64,000 bases of DNA from Nitratiruptor sp. (GTDB lineage: Bacteria; Campylobacterota; Campylobacteria; Campylobacterales; Nitratiruptoraceae). The DNA lies in assembly GCA_009659925.1 (NCBI GenBank), contig PUXW01000015.1, positions 56,869 through 120,868 of the forward strand. The letters run 5' to 3'. The stretch's first letter is position 1. Each line of letters opens with the position of its first letter. A program made the translations under genes and the position numbers. Below, piece by piece: positions 7,966-16,149 of this stretch. The notes under the pieces are model-generated. The model saw nothing but the letters and a program-made list of their open reading frames with translations, was not told the DNA's origin and did no database searches.

Positions 7966-9380
7966 TACTTGCGAATCTTTTGGATCTTCTCTTGGGCTAT
8001 ATCACTGATGAGGCTCACCGTCAAATTCTCCTCCGTGGCGTTGGCGATACTCGTTTCGAGGTTGATGATCTCATTCTTGGCTGCTTCGATAAGCCGGAGC
8101 ATCTGGGAGAAGATGATGGTGAAACCGCTACCGTCATCTTTGGTGTGGGCCGATTCGATGAGGCCGTTGATGTGGATGAAGTCGAGACGATTGATCATGA
8201 CATTGAGTTCTTTGATGTTGTAGTAGATGGAGCGGAGCTTGCTCTTGGTCTGGTAGATATTGTGGCTGAGCCCCTTGGAGTAGTTGGAGAGGAGGTTGAA
8301 GAGTTCATTGACATTGGAGAAGATCTCCCGCTTCTTCTCCTCTTCGATGGTATGGGCCGAGAGGTTGTGGATCATCTCCTGGAGGAAGAAGACGATCATC
8401 TCGATGATGAGCTTGGAGGTGAGGATACTAAAGCCGATATCCTCAATATCCTTCTTGGTATCGTCGATGAGGGCGTTCATCTGGACGATCTTGCGTTCGC
8501 TCAGCTCAGCATTCTTGCGCATTTCGTGGGAGAGGGTCGAGAAGCTCACCCCCTCCTTTTTGACCTTGTAACTCTCGATGGAGGCGTTGAGGGAGAGGAG
8601 GCGGATATCTTCGGCTAGCTCGAAGATGAACTTGCTCTTCTTGTTGAGCTCGTCGTTGAGGTTCAAGAAGAGGTTGACCTTTCCAAAGACCTCGTTGAAG
8701 TAGCGGTTGATCCTGAAGAAGAGGGTTTCAAGATTGCACAAGATTTCGATGAACTCCATATTTTGGCTGGCCACCTGGCTCAAGTCGATCTTGCACCCTT
8801 CCACCCCATCTTTTTTCAAGATCTCTTCACGGCTCTGGATCTCGGCGAAAAAGGCCTTCTTGGCGAACTCCTCGTAGTTGTCAAATCCCATCTCCTTGAG
8901 CCGCTGGAGCATATACTCCAGGGTCTGGTCCATTCCATGTTTGTACTCATACTCCAGGAGCTCCTGGTAGAATTTAGGGATGATGGCGAAGATCTTGGAG
9001 GTCGGTTTGAGGCGGATGGAGATGTATTTGACGATCCTTCCCTCCTCATTCATGACTGGATAGATTGCTGCCATCACCCAGTAGTAGGAGCCATCCTTGG
9101 CCATGTTCTTCACATAACCCACAAAGGGTTTCCCCGCCTTGATAGTGTCCCAGACCGCTTTGAAGATGGCCCTGGGGATATCCGGGTGGCGGATGATGTT
9201 GTGGGGCTTGCCGATCATCTCGCTCTTGCTCATCTTGGCCACCCGCTGGAAGACGTCGTTTCCTGTGAGGATGATCCCCTTGGGGTCGGTAATGGAGAAG
9301 AAGAGCTCCTCGATGGAAAAGGCGGACTCGATGTTCTTCGGTTCGATGCCCCGCTTGTTGTAGGGATTGTTGTAGATCAT
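7941..9380 (-). CDS. PAS-domain, Aer-like protein with degenerate chemoreceptor hairpins
   Basis: The 479-residue soluble protein starts with a PAS domain (about 20-125) closely resembling Aer-type redox PAS domains (ITDPKGIILTGNDVF, KDGSYYWVMA). The rest is helical. Two segments look like eroded receptor hairpin tips: residues 253-292 (LAEDIRLLSLNASIES) and 396-430 (INRLDFIHINGLIESA). The normal tip reads [17 protein letters not shown], so the CheA/CheW-contact residues are only partly kept. There is no transmembrane segment. It lies 9 bases after the full-length receptor and is the last gene of the chemotaxis operon. It might be a redox-sensing partner in the array or a sensor with a different output. 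Confidence 0.8.
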   Translation of the reverse strand: MIYNNPYNKRGIEPKNIESAFSIEELFFSITDPKGIILTGNDVFQRVAKMSKSEMIGKPHNIIRHPDIPRAIFKAVWDTIKAGKPFVGYVKNMAKDGSYYWVMAAIYPVMNEEGRIVKYISIRLKPTSKIFAIIPKFYQELLEYEYKHGMDQTLEYMLQRLKEMGFDNYEEFAKKAFFAEIQSREEILKKDGVEGCKIDLSQVASQNMEFIEILCNLETLFFRINRYFNEVFGKVNLFLNLNDELNKKSKFIFELAEDIRLLSLNASIESYKVKKEGVSFSTLSHEMRKNAELSERKIVQMNALIDDTKKDIEDIGFSILTSKLIIEMIVFFLQEMIHNLSAHTIEEEKKREIFSNVNELFNLLSNYSKGLSHNIYQTKSKLRSIYYNIKELNVMINRLDFIHINGLIESAHTKDDGSGFTIIFSQMLRLIEAAKNEIINLETSIANATEENLTVSLISDIAQEKIQKIRKYYGDVLAV

Positions 9381-9389
9381 TGAAGCCCC

Positions 9390-10733
9390 CTAGTAGCGCG
9401 CCAATCGCTCCAGATCTTTGTTGGAGACGATGGTGTAGATCTTCATGAGCTCTTTGACCAGCTTGGTCGCCGCTTCGGCGAGATCGGTCATCCGGTCGAA
9501 GATCTCATCGTGGCGCCCCTCCTTCTTGAGCCGCACCAGCTCCGATGCAATGTTGTGCACCTCTTTGTGCAGATCTTCCAAATCGGTCAAGATGGCGATC
9601 ACCTCATCCCCGTAGTCTTGCAGATCTCGGAAGGCCTCTTGAGAGTAGAACCAGCGTCCAAAATCGCAGCTGGTGTAGTCCTTGAGGGTGATATTTTCAT
9701 AGCCTTCCAGATACTTGGCGGTGTTGGTGATGTAGATGGAGTGGGCTTCGATGGCGTCAAGAATCTTGGTGATGGCCCGTTTCTTCTGGTATTGGCTGCA
9801 TCGATCATACCCTTCGCACAGGGTGTCGATGGTGGAGAGAACCCGAAGTCCAATGCGTTCCGCCAGCTCCCGGGTGGTCTTGAGCTCCTCGTTGAGGGAT
9901 TTGATCTCGTCACTGAAGGTGTAGATGTTCTCCTTTTGCATATTGGTATACTTGATCTGCTCCTTGATGAGGTTGGTCACATTGGAGCTATTTTGTTTGA
10001 TCTTGTGGAAGGTTTTCAAGACCATACTGGCCCCCTCGGCGCTATCTTCCACTACATTCTTGGCGTTGGTGACCACCTTGGCGGTGTTGTCCATCTCATC
10101 CATGACGGAGATGGTTACCTCCCGGATCTCGCTGGCGCTCTTACTGGTCTTTTCCGCCAGTTTGCGCACCTCGTCGGCGACCACGGCGAATCCCCGTCCC
10201 ACCTCTCCGGCCCGGGCCGCTTCGATAGCCGCATTGAGGGCTAGGAGGTTGGTCTGTTCGGTGATTTCGAGGATGACGTTGAGGACATGGTCGATCCCAC
10301 TGATCTTGCGCTTGAGCTCCTCAGTGGTCTTCGTGAGGTTGTCCATTGCCTTGACCGATTCGAGGATGTCCTGGTTGGTCTTGTTGAGGATCGTCTCCCC
10401 TTGGTCGATCTCGTCGGTAGTGGCCTTCTGGGCCCGCTCGATCTGGGCGATGCTCTCCATGATCACATCGGTGGTTTTGAGGCTCTCCTTGCTGGTCTGG
10501 GTGATCTTGTCAAAGGAGTCCTGGAAGGTGGCGAAGCGGTTCTTGAAGCGGAAGATTCCAGTCTTGATGAGGGCCGAATTGAAGATCCCTTCGGCCAGCT
10601 TCCCTCCACTTACAATCCAGCGCTCCAGGTCGGTGCGCTCTTGCTCCTTTTGTTTGCGTTCACACTCTTGGAGGGCGGCTGAAGGGGGTTCTTGGGATTG
10701 GTGCTCTGGAAGGATAGGGTTGCTCTCGTTCAT
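9390..10733 (-). CDS. Soluble methyl-accepting chemotaxis protein with CZB domain
   Basis: The 447-residue chemoreceptor has no transmembrane segment. An N-terminal coiled coil leads into a standard signalling hairpin (residues 156-192, [19 protein letters not shown] then [16 protein letters not shown]). Near 331-393 there is a chemoreceptor zinc-binding (CZB) domain with His331, the CDFGRWF motif (Cys356), His389 and His393. This is the architecture of H. pylori TlpD, a cytoplasmic receptor linked to oxidants and energy state; CZB zinc-Cys centres react with hypochlorous acid. The gene is 12 bases downstream of cheY. Cytoplasmic array formation with the adjacent PAS protein is inferred. Confidence 0.92.
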   Translation of the reverse strand: MNESNPILPEHQSQEPPSAALQECERKQKEQERTDLERWIVSGGKLAEGIFNSALIKTGIFRFKNRFATFQDSFDKITQTSKESLKTTDVIMESIAQIERAQKATTDEIDQGETILNKTNQDILESVKAMDNLTKTTEELKRKISGIDHVLNVILEITEQTNLLALNAAIEAARAGEVGRGFAVVADEVRKLAEKTSKSASEIREVTISVMDEMDNTAKVVTNAKNVVEDSAEGASMVLKTFHKIKQNSSNVTNLIKEQIKYTNMQKENIYTFSDEIKSLNEELKTTRELAERIGLRVLSTIDTLCEGYDRCSQYQKKRAITKILDAIEAHSIYITNTAKYLEGYENITLKDYTSCDFGRWFYSQEAFRDLQDYGDEVIAILTDLEDLHKEVHNIASELVRLKKEGRHDEIFDRMTDLAEAATKLVKELMKIYTIVSNKDLERLARY

Positions 10734-10745
10734 ATTCGACTCCTG

Positions 10746-11141
10746 CTACTTTTTTTTGGCCGAAAAGATCGCCTCGATCTTGCTCTTGATCTTGTCCGGG
10801 GTGAAGGGTTTGGAGATGTAGTTGTTGACCCCGGTTTTGAGGGCCAGGATGACATTTTCCTTCTTGGCCTCTGCCGTTACCATGAGGATGGGGATGTGTT
10901 TGAGGTCGGGATCCTTGCGGATCTCTTGGACCAGCTCGATTCCAGTGAGGTTGGGCATGTTCCAGTCGGTGATGACGAAATCGAACTTATCTGATCGCAG
11001 TTTCTGCAAGGCCACCTGACCATCCTCGGCCTCTTCGATGTTGGTAAATCCCATCTCTTTGAGGATGTTCTTCAAAATACGGCGAATCATGGGCGCATCG
11101 TCGACGACCAGGATGTTGATGTTCTTATCGGGCAGTGCCAT
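10746..11141 (-). CDS. cheY: Chemotaxis response regulator CheY
   Basis: A single receiver domain of 131 residues: an acidic pair (VDDAP), the phospho-acceptor Asp in FVITDWNMP, Thr in MVTAEA and the conserved Lys in ISKPF. Phosphorylated CheY binds FliM to change rotation. The FliM in this window carries the matching N-terminal peptide. The gene lies 8 bases after cheV in the chemotaxis operon. Confidence 0.95.
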   Translation of the reverse strand: MALPDKNINILVVDDAPMIRRILKNILKEMGFTNIEEAEDGQVALQKLRSDKFDFVITDWNMPNLTGIELVQEIRKDPDLKHIPILMVTAEAKKENVILALKTGVNNYISKPFTPDKIKSKIEAIFSAKKK

Positions 11142-11149
11142 TGTTCCTC

Positions 11150-12118
11150 CTATCGCTTGTTGTTTTTGATCGCGTACTCATGGACCATGTGGAGCAGGTC
11201 CTTGGTATCGAATTTTACCAAGTGGGCATCTGCATTGACAAAGCGGGTCTTGTCCACCGTCGCCTTGTCCGAGAGGGAGGTGTTGATCACCACTGGAATC
11301 TTGGAGAGGACCGGATCGCTCTTGACTTTCTTGGTGAAGGTAAGGCCGTCCATCCCGGGCATTTCGATATCGCTGATGATGAGTTGAACCTTCTCGGTAA
11401 CATCGACCCCCTCCTTTTGGGCCTGGGCCCGGAGCTCTTCGAGGTAGCGCAACCCATCGAGACCGCTTTCGGCCTCCATCACTTTGTGGCCATCTTGGGT
11501 GAGGATCTGACGGATGATCTTGCGCGCCACTGGGGAGTCGTCGAGGATGAGGATGTTGAAACTCTCCCCGTGCTTGGAGTACTCCTCCTTGTCCTCCACG
11601 TTGAAGACCTTGATCATTCCGAGCTCGTCAAGGATCCCTTCAAAGTCCAGGAGCAAGAGGAGTTGCCCCTCCTCGATCTCGATCACTCCCACTACTTTGC
11701 CCCCCAACTTCTCATCGATGCTGGCTGGAGGCTTCTTGATGTCGGTCCATTTGATCCGGCGGATCCGTTTGGCCTCGTGGACAAAGACCCCGATGATCTC
11801 CCGCAAAAACTCCATGACGATCACATACTTGTTGAACTTGTCCTTAGGAGGTTTGATTCCGATCCAGCGTTCCAAGTTGACGATTGGGATCACATCCTCT
11901 CGAATCTTGGCAAGGCCCTCCACTTCTGGTGGCATGCCTGGGGAGCGGAAGATGCTCTCTGGCCGTTGGATTACCTCCTTGACCTTGGCCACGTTGACCC
12001 CGAGAACCCACTCGTAGGTGGAACCATCGGGAAGCTCCTCGAACATGCGAAAATCGATGACCTCCAGCTCGTTAGCACCCGTTTCGAGGATCTTGGGGAG
12101 GTAGTTCTTCTTCCTCAT
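11150..12118 (-). CDS. cheV: Coupling protein-receiver hybrid CheV
   Basis: The 322-residue protein joins an N-terminal CheW-like domain (about 30-170) to a C-terminal receiver domain (about 185-320, DDSPVARK and ISDIEMPGMDG, with the Lys in HLVKF). CheV couples receptors to CheA and can act as a phosphate sink or adaptation device; Campylobacterota commonly carry one or more. It overlaps cheW by 4 bases (ATGA), so the two are translationally coupled. Confidence 0.95.
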   Translation of the reverse strand: MRKKNYLPKILETGANELEVIDFRMFEELPDGSTYEWVLGVNVAKVKEVIQRPESIFRSPGMPPEVEGLAKIREDVIPIVNLERWIGIKPPKDKFNKYVIVMEFLREIIGVFVHEAKRIRRIKWTDIKKPPASIDEKLGGKVVGVIEIEEGQLLLLLDFEGILDELGMIKVFNVEDKEEYSKHGESFNILILDDSPVARKIIRQILTQDGHKVMEAESGLDGLRYLEELRAQAQKEGVDVTEKVQLIISDIEMPGMDGLTFTKKVKSDPVLSKIPVVINTSLSDKATVDKTRFVNADAHLVKFDTKDLLHMVHEYAIKNNKR

Positions 12119-12624
12119 GCCGTCGCCTCCTCTTCCTCTTTGAAAAAGAGCTTGTCGATATCCAGGAGGATGAGGAGGTTCTTGTTCCCATACTCCTCCT
12201 TGGTGATGATGACTCCGGTGATGAAACGGGAATCGATACCGATGGAGTTGATGGGAGCTGGCTGGATCTCCTCCTCTTCGATGGTGATGGCACCCACTAC
12301 CTGATCGATGAGCAGCCCGATGTTTCCAATGGCCGAGTCGATGATGAGGATGAACTCCTGATCGCTCTGATCGGCGTTGGGCAGGCCGAGCATCTTCTTC
12401 AAATTGACGACGGGGACGATATTCCCCCGAAGGTTCATGACTCCAAGGATGTGGTCTGGAGTCTTGGGAACGGGAGTGATGTCGAGCCGTTTGGAGATCT
12501 TGGTCACATTCTTGATGTCGATCCCGATGAGCTCCTCGTTGAGGAGGAAGGCGATAACCCGCTGCTCCTCTTTAAACTGGTCTTCGAGGGGCTCGTTGAG
12601 TCCCAAGACTTCGATATCCCGCAT
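12115..12624 (-). CDS. cheW: Chemotaxis coupling protein CheW
   Basis: The 169-residue CheW domain protein (GIDIKNVTKI, GVMNLRGNIVPVVNL, LIIDSAIGNIGLLID) links receptors to CheA. It shares one base with the cheA stop and 4 bases with the cheV start. A short acidic tail (KEEEEATA) ends the protein. Confidence 0.96.
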   Translation of the reverse strand: MRDIEVLGLNEPLEDQFKEEQRVIAFLLNEELIGIDIKNVTKISKRLDITPVPKTPDHILGVMNLRGNIVPVVNLKKMLGLPNADQSDQEFILIIDSAIGNIGLLIDQVVGAITIEEEEIQPAPINSIGIDSRFITGVIITKEEYGNKNLLILLDIDKLFFKEEEEATA

Positions 12625-14669
12625 TAGATCACTCCTATTAGGTCGCTACGCTTCTCATTGATGAGGGATTTGATGTCGAGGATGAGGACCACCTTCCCAT
12701 CCCCGGTGATGGTGGCTCCGGCAATTCCCTCCACATCTTTGAGCATCTCCCCGAGGGGTTTGATGACGATCTCCTCTTCGCCATAGAGGTCGTCGACAGC
12801 GATGGCGATGTTCTTCTCGCCGATGTTGATGATGATGACGAATTTGTTGCGATTCTTCGTCTCGATGTCGAAGAGCTCGTTGAGGTAGAAGAAGAGGTAG
12901 ACCTCGTCCCGGAGCATGAGGGATTTGTAGATCCCCACATCCTTGATATCCTCTGGGCGGTATTTGATGATCTCCACCACGCTAAAGAGGGGAATGGCGA
13001 AGATCCGATCGTTGACGCCGACCATGAGGGTCCGGATGATGGCTACGGTGAGGGGGAGTTTCATCGTGATCTTGGTTCCCACATCCGGTTCACTCTCGAT
13101 CTCGATGGCCCCCCGCAGGGAGTGGATCACGTTGGCCACTACATCCATGCCAACTCCCCGGCCCGAGAGATCGCTGACTTGATCGGCTGTGGAAAACCCA
13201 GGCATGAAGATGAGCTCGAAGGCCTCCTTATCGCTCATTTGCTCTGCTTGCTCCGGTTTGATAAGTCCCTTCTCGATAGCCTTCTTCTTCACCTTCTCGG
13301 CATCGATTCCCCGGCCATCATCCTCGATGGAGACGATGATCCGATCCCCTTCCTGAAGGGCTGAAAGGGTGATGGTCCCCACTTCTGGTTTGCCTTTGGC
13401 GATGCGCTCTTCCGGGGGCTCGATCCCGTGGTCGATGGAGTTGCGTACCAGATGGATCAAGGGATCTTCCAGCTGGTTGAGGATGGAGCGATCGATTTCG
13501 GTATCTTCTCCCTCTAGTTCGAGGTTGATCTTCTTACCAACCTTTTTAGCCAGATCCCGGACGATTCGGGGGAACTTGCTGAAGATCCGTTTGACCGGCT
13601 GCATGCGCAGCTTCATCACCACCTCTTGCAAATCTGAAACGCTCCGGCTCATTCCAGCGATAGCCTCGTTGAGCTCCTCGATGGCCTCGATATCTTCGCA
13701 GTTGGAGCGGAAGCGGGAGGTGAGCTTGACGATCCGGTTCCGATCGAGAACGAGCTCTCCCACTAGGTTCATCAGGGTTGTCACCCGTTCGATGTCGATG
13801 CGGATCGTTTCGGCCTCCTCCTTTTTGCCACCTTTTTTTCCCTTCGTAACCCCTTTGGCCGGAGCCGGGGAGGGGGAGGCTGGTGCTGGGGGCTGGGGTT
13901 TTGGGGGCTCCTCCTTGGGGGCTGGGGCGCTCTTGGGGGCCTCTTGGGATTGGGGACTTTGGGAGGGGGGAGTGGAGGACTCCTGGGGAGCGGTCTCGAT
14001 AAAATCCTCTACATCCTTGTTCTCCTCGATGATCTTATCCAGCTTCATAATCAAATCCATATCCCGCTCTTCGGGGGGAAGGAGGATAAGTTCATCGAGG
14101 ATCTGGGCGATGTTCTTGCCTGGATATTTGAGGATGAGCTGTTTGATGTCCTCGTCCACCCCCTCCTTGAACCGGATTTGGGGTGAGGGTTGGGCGGAGG
14201 GGGTTGGCTCCTCCTGGGATGGCTGGCTCTGTTGGGAATTGTCTCCGCTGGGACCATTGCCCAAGCGCCCTTCCAACAGAGCGTGGAGCTTGTCGAGGAT
14301 ATGGCTGATTTCTGACTTGTCCGGGATCTCTTGCTCGTCTCGGAGAGACTCGATGGCATTTTTGAGGATATCGATCCCTTCCAGGATGATATCCATCTTC
14401 TCCGAATCGAGCTCCATCTCGTCGTTGCGTAGCTTATCGAAGATGCTCTCGATCACATGGGCTAGATCGATGATACTCTCCAATCCCAAAAAGCCTGCGC
14501 CCCCCTTGAGGGTATGCATCCCTCGAAAAATCTGGTTGAGGAGCTCTTTGTTGGTGGGATCGTTTTCAAGCTCGATGAGCTCTTGGTCGAGATTCTCGAG
14601 GATCTCTTCGGCCTCTTGTATGAACTCCTCGAAAATCTCTTGCATATCGTCGCTGATGGCTATGCGCAT
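12624..14669 (-). CDS. cheA: Chemotaxis histidine kinase CheA, without receiver domain
   Basis: Domains of the 681-residue kinase in order: HPt with phospho-His52 (MHTLKGGAG); linker; a small helical block at about 165-225; a Pro/Ser/Gln-rich linker to about 285; dimerisation helices (about 290-365); ATPase with N box 404-415 (IHLVRNSIDHG), G1 DDGRGID (450-456) and G2 GRGVGMD (503-509); and a CheW-like regulatory domain (about 540-675). It ends right after the CheW-like domain. The C-terminal receiver found on CheA of Campylobacter and Helicobacter (CheAY) is absent. ATG at 14669 follows AAGGAGCGCC. Confidence 0.96.
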   Translation of the reverse strand: MRIAISDDMQEIFEEFIQEAEEILENLDQELIELENDPTNKELLNQIFRGMHTLKGGAGFLGLESIIDLAHVIESIFDKLRNDEMELDSEKMDIILEGIDILKNAIESLRDEQEIPDKSEISHILDKLHALLEGRLGNGPSGDNSQQSQPSQEEPTPSAQPSPQIRFKEGVDEDIKQLILKYPGKNIAQILDELILLPPEERDMDLIMKLDKIIEENKDVEDFIETAPQESSTPPSQSPQSQEAPKSAPAPKEEPPKPQPPAPASPSPAPAKGVTKGKKGGKKEEAETIRIDIERVTTLMNLVGELVLDRNRIVKLTSRFRSNCEDIEAIEELNEAIAGMSRSVSDLQEVVMKLRMQPVKRIFSKFPRIVRDLAKKVGKKINLELEGEDTEIDRSILNQLEDPLIHLVRNSIDHGIEPPEERIAKGKPEVGTITLSALQEGDRIIVSIEDDGRGIDAEKVKKKAIEKGLIKPEQAEQMSDKEAFELIFMPGFSTADQVSDLSGRGVGMDVVANVIHSLRGAIEIESEPDVGTKITMKLPLTVAIIRTLMVGVNDRIFAIPLFSVVEIIKYRPEDIKDVGIYKSLMLRDEVYLFFYLNELFDIETKNRNKFVIIINIGEKNIAIAVDDLYGEEEIVIKPLGEMLKDVEGIAGATITGDGKVVLILDIKSLINEKRSDLIGVI

Positions 14670-14678
14670 TGGCGCTCC

Positions 14679-15008
14679 TTAGGCTTTGGTGAACATCGCA
14701 TCGATATCGTTTTGATCGACCTCATTCTCCCATGCAAATTCGTGGAGAAAGGTGTCGGAGCTCTCGAAGGTCAAGTGTTTATCGAGGAGCTGGACGAAGG
14801 CTTTGAGCTTCTCAAGTCGCTGGGTAATAATATCTTGCATTTGTAAAGCGGTGAGCGCCTGGAAGAGGATCTCATGCTCTTGTTGCTCCTTTGGAATACG
14901 TTGGAGGAGGGTTTCGATGTTCTCCGAAACTGTCTGGGCACAGCTGCCCAACTCTTCCCGAGCATTCTGGAGATGGTTGATGGCGATTTGGAAGGCTTCG
15001 TTTCTCAT
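14679..15008 (-). CDS. Small CheZ-like CheY-P phosphatase candidate
   Basis: The 109-residue helical protein leads the chemotaxis operon. It contains an MQDIITQRLEK helix that resembles the catalytic QD helix of CheZ (QDLTGQ in E. coli). It ends in DQNDIDAMFTKA, the acidic C-terminal peptide type that binds phosphorylated CheY and is echoed in the FliM N terminus (SQEEIDALLGG). It is about half the length of E. coli CheZ. H. pylori has a divergent CheZ, so a shortened version here is plausible. The assignment rests on motifs and operon position, not overall similarity. Confidence 0.65.
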   Translation of the reverse strand: MRNEAFQIAINHLQNAREELGSCAQTVSENIETLLQRIPKEQQEHEILFQALTALQMQDIITQRLEKLKAFVQLLDKHLTFESSDTFLHEFAWENEVDQNDIDAMFTKA

Positions 15009-15037
15009 GGTACCCCTTGTGCGAAACTTTTGCCATA

Positions 15038-15064
15038 TTATCGCACTTTTTCAATTTATTTTTA
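15038..15064 (-). promoter_or_regulatory. Sigma-28 (FliA) type promoter of the chemotaxis operon
   Basis: On the minus strand TAAA starts at 15064 and GCGATAA brings GATAA to 15042, a 22-base offset that equals the offset in the consensus TAAAGTTT-N11-GCCGATAA. The cheZ-like ATG is 29 bases downstream. The site lies in the 107-base divergent region shared with fliG. The same offset is found upstream of the flagellin gene and flgL. Confidence 0.7.
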
Positions 15065-15077
15065 AAGCAAATCAGAC

Positions 15078-15083
15078 TACAAT
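15078..15083 (+). promoter_or_regulatory. -10 box (TACAAT) for the fliG operon
   Basis: TACAAT lies 32 bases before the fliG ATG and only 13 bases from the -35 of the divergent chemotaxis promoter, so the two may influence each other. It is the only promoter-like site I saw in front of the long rightward flagellar run until 34949. Confidence 0.5.
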
Positions 15084-15115
15084 AGGGCAAAAGGTTAGCC
15101 CAAGTAAGGATAGTG

Positions 15116-16135
15116 ATGGCGGAAAAGGATGGCCCCCTCAAAGGGGTGGAAAAGGCTGCGATCTTCATCTCCATTCTCCCCGAGGAAGCGACGATCAAAC
15201 TCTTCAAGAAGTTTAAAGAGCACGAGATCGAGAAGCTCATCAAGACCATTCTCGCCCTGGAACCTCCATCCAAGGAGGTGGTAACCCAAGTGCTTGATGA
15301 GGCTTACGAGTATCTCCGGGAACTCTCTCCCCTCAAGCTGGCTCCAGACCACCTCAAGAGCGTGCTTGAAAAGGCTTTACCCCCCGATCTGCTGGAAAAA
15401 TTGCTCGATCAGACCTTCGACACCCAGGAGGGAAAGGAGATCTTCAACGAGTTGGAAAAGCTCGATAGCAAGGTGGTGGCCAATTTGATCAAGGATGAGC
15501 ATCCCCAGGTAATCGCCCTCATCCTTTCCCAGCTCAAACCGACCAAGGCGGCCGAGATCTTGCAATATATTCCCAAACGGGTGGGGGTGACCAATATTCA
15601 AGAGGAGGTGATCAAGCGGATCGCCTCCATCGAGAAGATCTCCAACCAGACCCTTAAGGTGGTAGCCAATACCTTGGAGGAGGAGCTCTTGACCATTGGG
15701 GCTGGAAGCGAGGAGAGTTTGAGCGGGATCGACATCGCTGCGGAGATCGTCAACTCCTTGCCCAAGGATGTCCAAGTGGAGCTGCTGGAGGATATCCGTA
15801 AAGACGACGAGGTTCTTGCCGACAATATTGAAGAGCGGATGTTCAAGTTCGAGGATATCCTCAAACTGGATAACCGGGCTATCATCGAAATTTTGAAGAA
15901 TGTGGACAAACAGGATCTCATGGTTGCCCTCAAGGGGGCCAACGAGGAGATCCTCAACAAGTTCCTCTCCAACATGTCTAAACGGGCCGCCGAAATGTTC
16001 CTAGAGGACATGGAGGTCCTTGGCCCAATGAAAAAGAGCGATGTGGAGAAGGCCCAAAAACGGGTGATCGATGTGATCAAAGATATGATCAACAAAGGGA
16101 TCATCGAGTTTGGCAGTGGGGAAGAGTATGTGTGA
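15116..16135 (+). CDS. fliG: Flagellar motor switch protein FliG
   Basis: The 339-residue protein forms the rotor ring on the MS ring and transmits torque. The EHPQ motif (DEHPQVIALILSQL), the MFKFEDILKLD segment preceding the charged C-terminal torque helix, and GPMKKSDVE are all present. The ATG at 15116 has AAGGA 5 bases upstream; the in-frame GTG at 15113 is too close to it. It is unlinked from fliF here and instead starts a fliG-fliM-fliN switch block directly divergent from the chemotaxis operon. Confidence 0.97.
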   Translation: MAEKDGPLKGVEKAAIFISILPEEATIKLFKKFKEHEIEKLIKTILALEPPSKEVVTQVLDEAYEYLRELSPLKLAPDHLKSVLEKALPPDLLEKLLDQTFDTQEGKEIFNELEKLDSKVVANLIKDEHPQVIALILSQLKPTKAAEILQYIPKRVGVTNIQEEVIKRIASIEKISNQTLKVVANTLEEELLTIGAGSEESLSGIDIAAEIVNSLPKDVQVELLEDIRKDDEVLADNIEERMFKFEDILKLDNRAIIEILKNVDKQDLMVALKGANEEILNKFLSNMSKRAAEMFLEDMEVLGPMKKSDVEKAQKRVIDVIKDMINKGIIEFGSGEEYV

Positions 16136-16149
16136 AGGAGTAGGATTGT

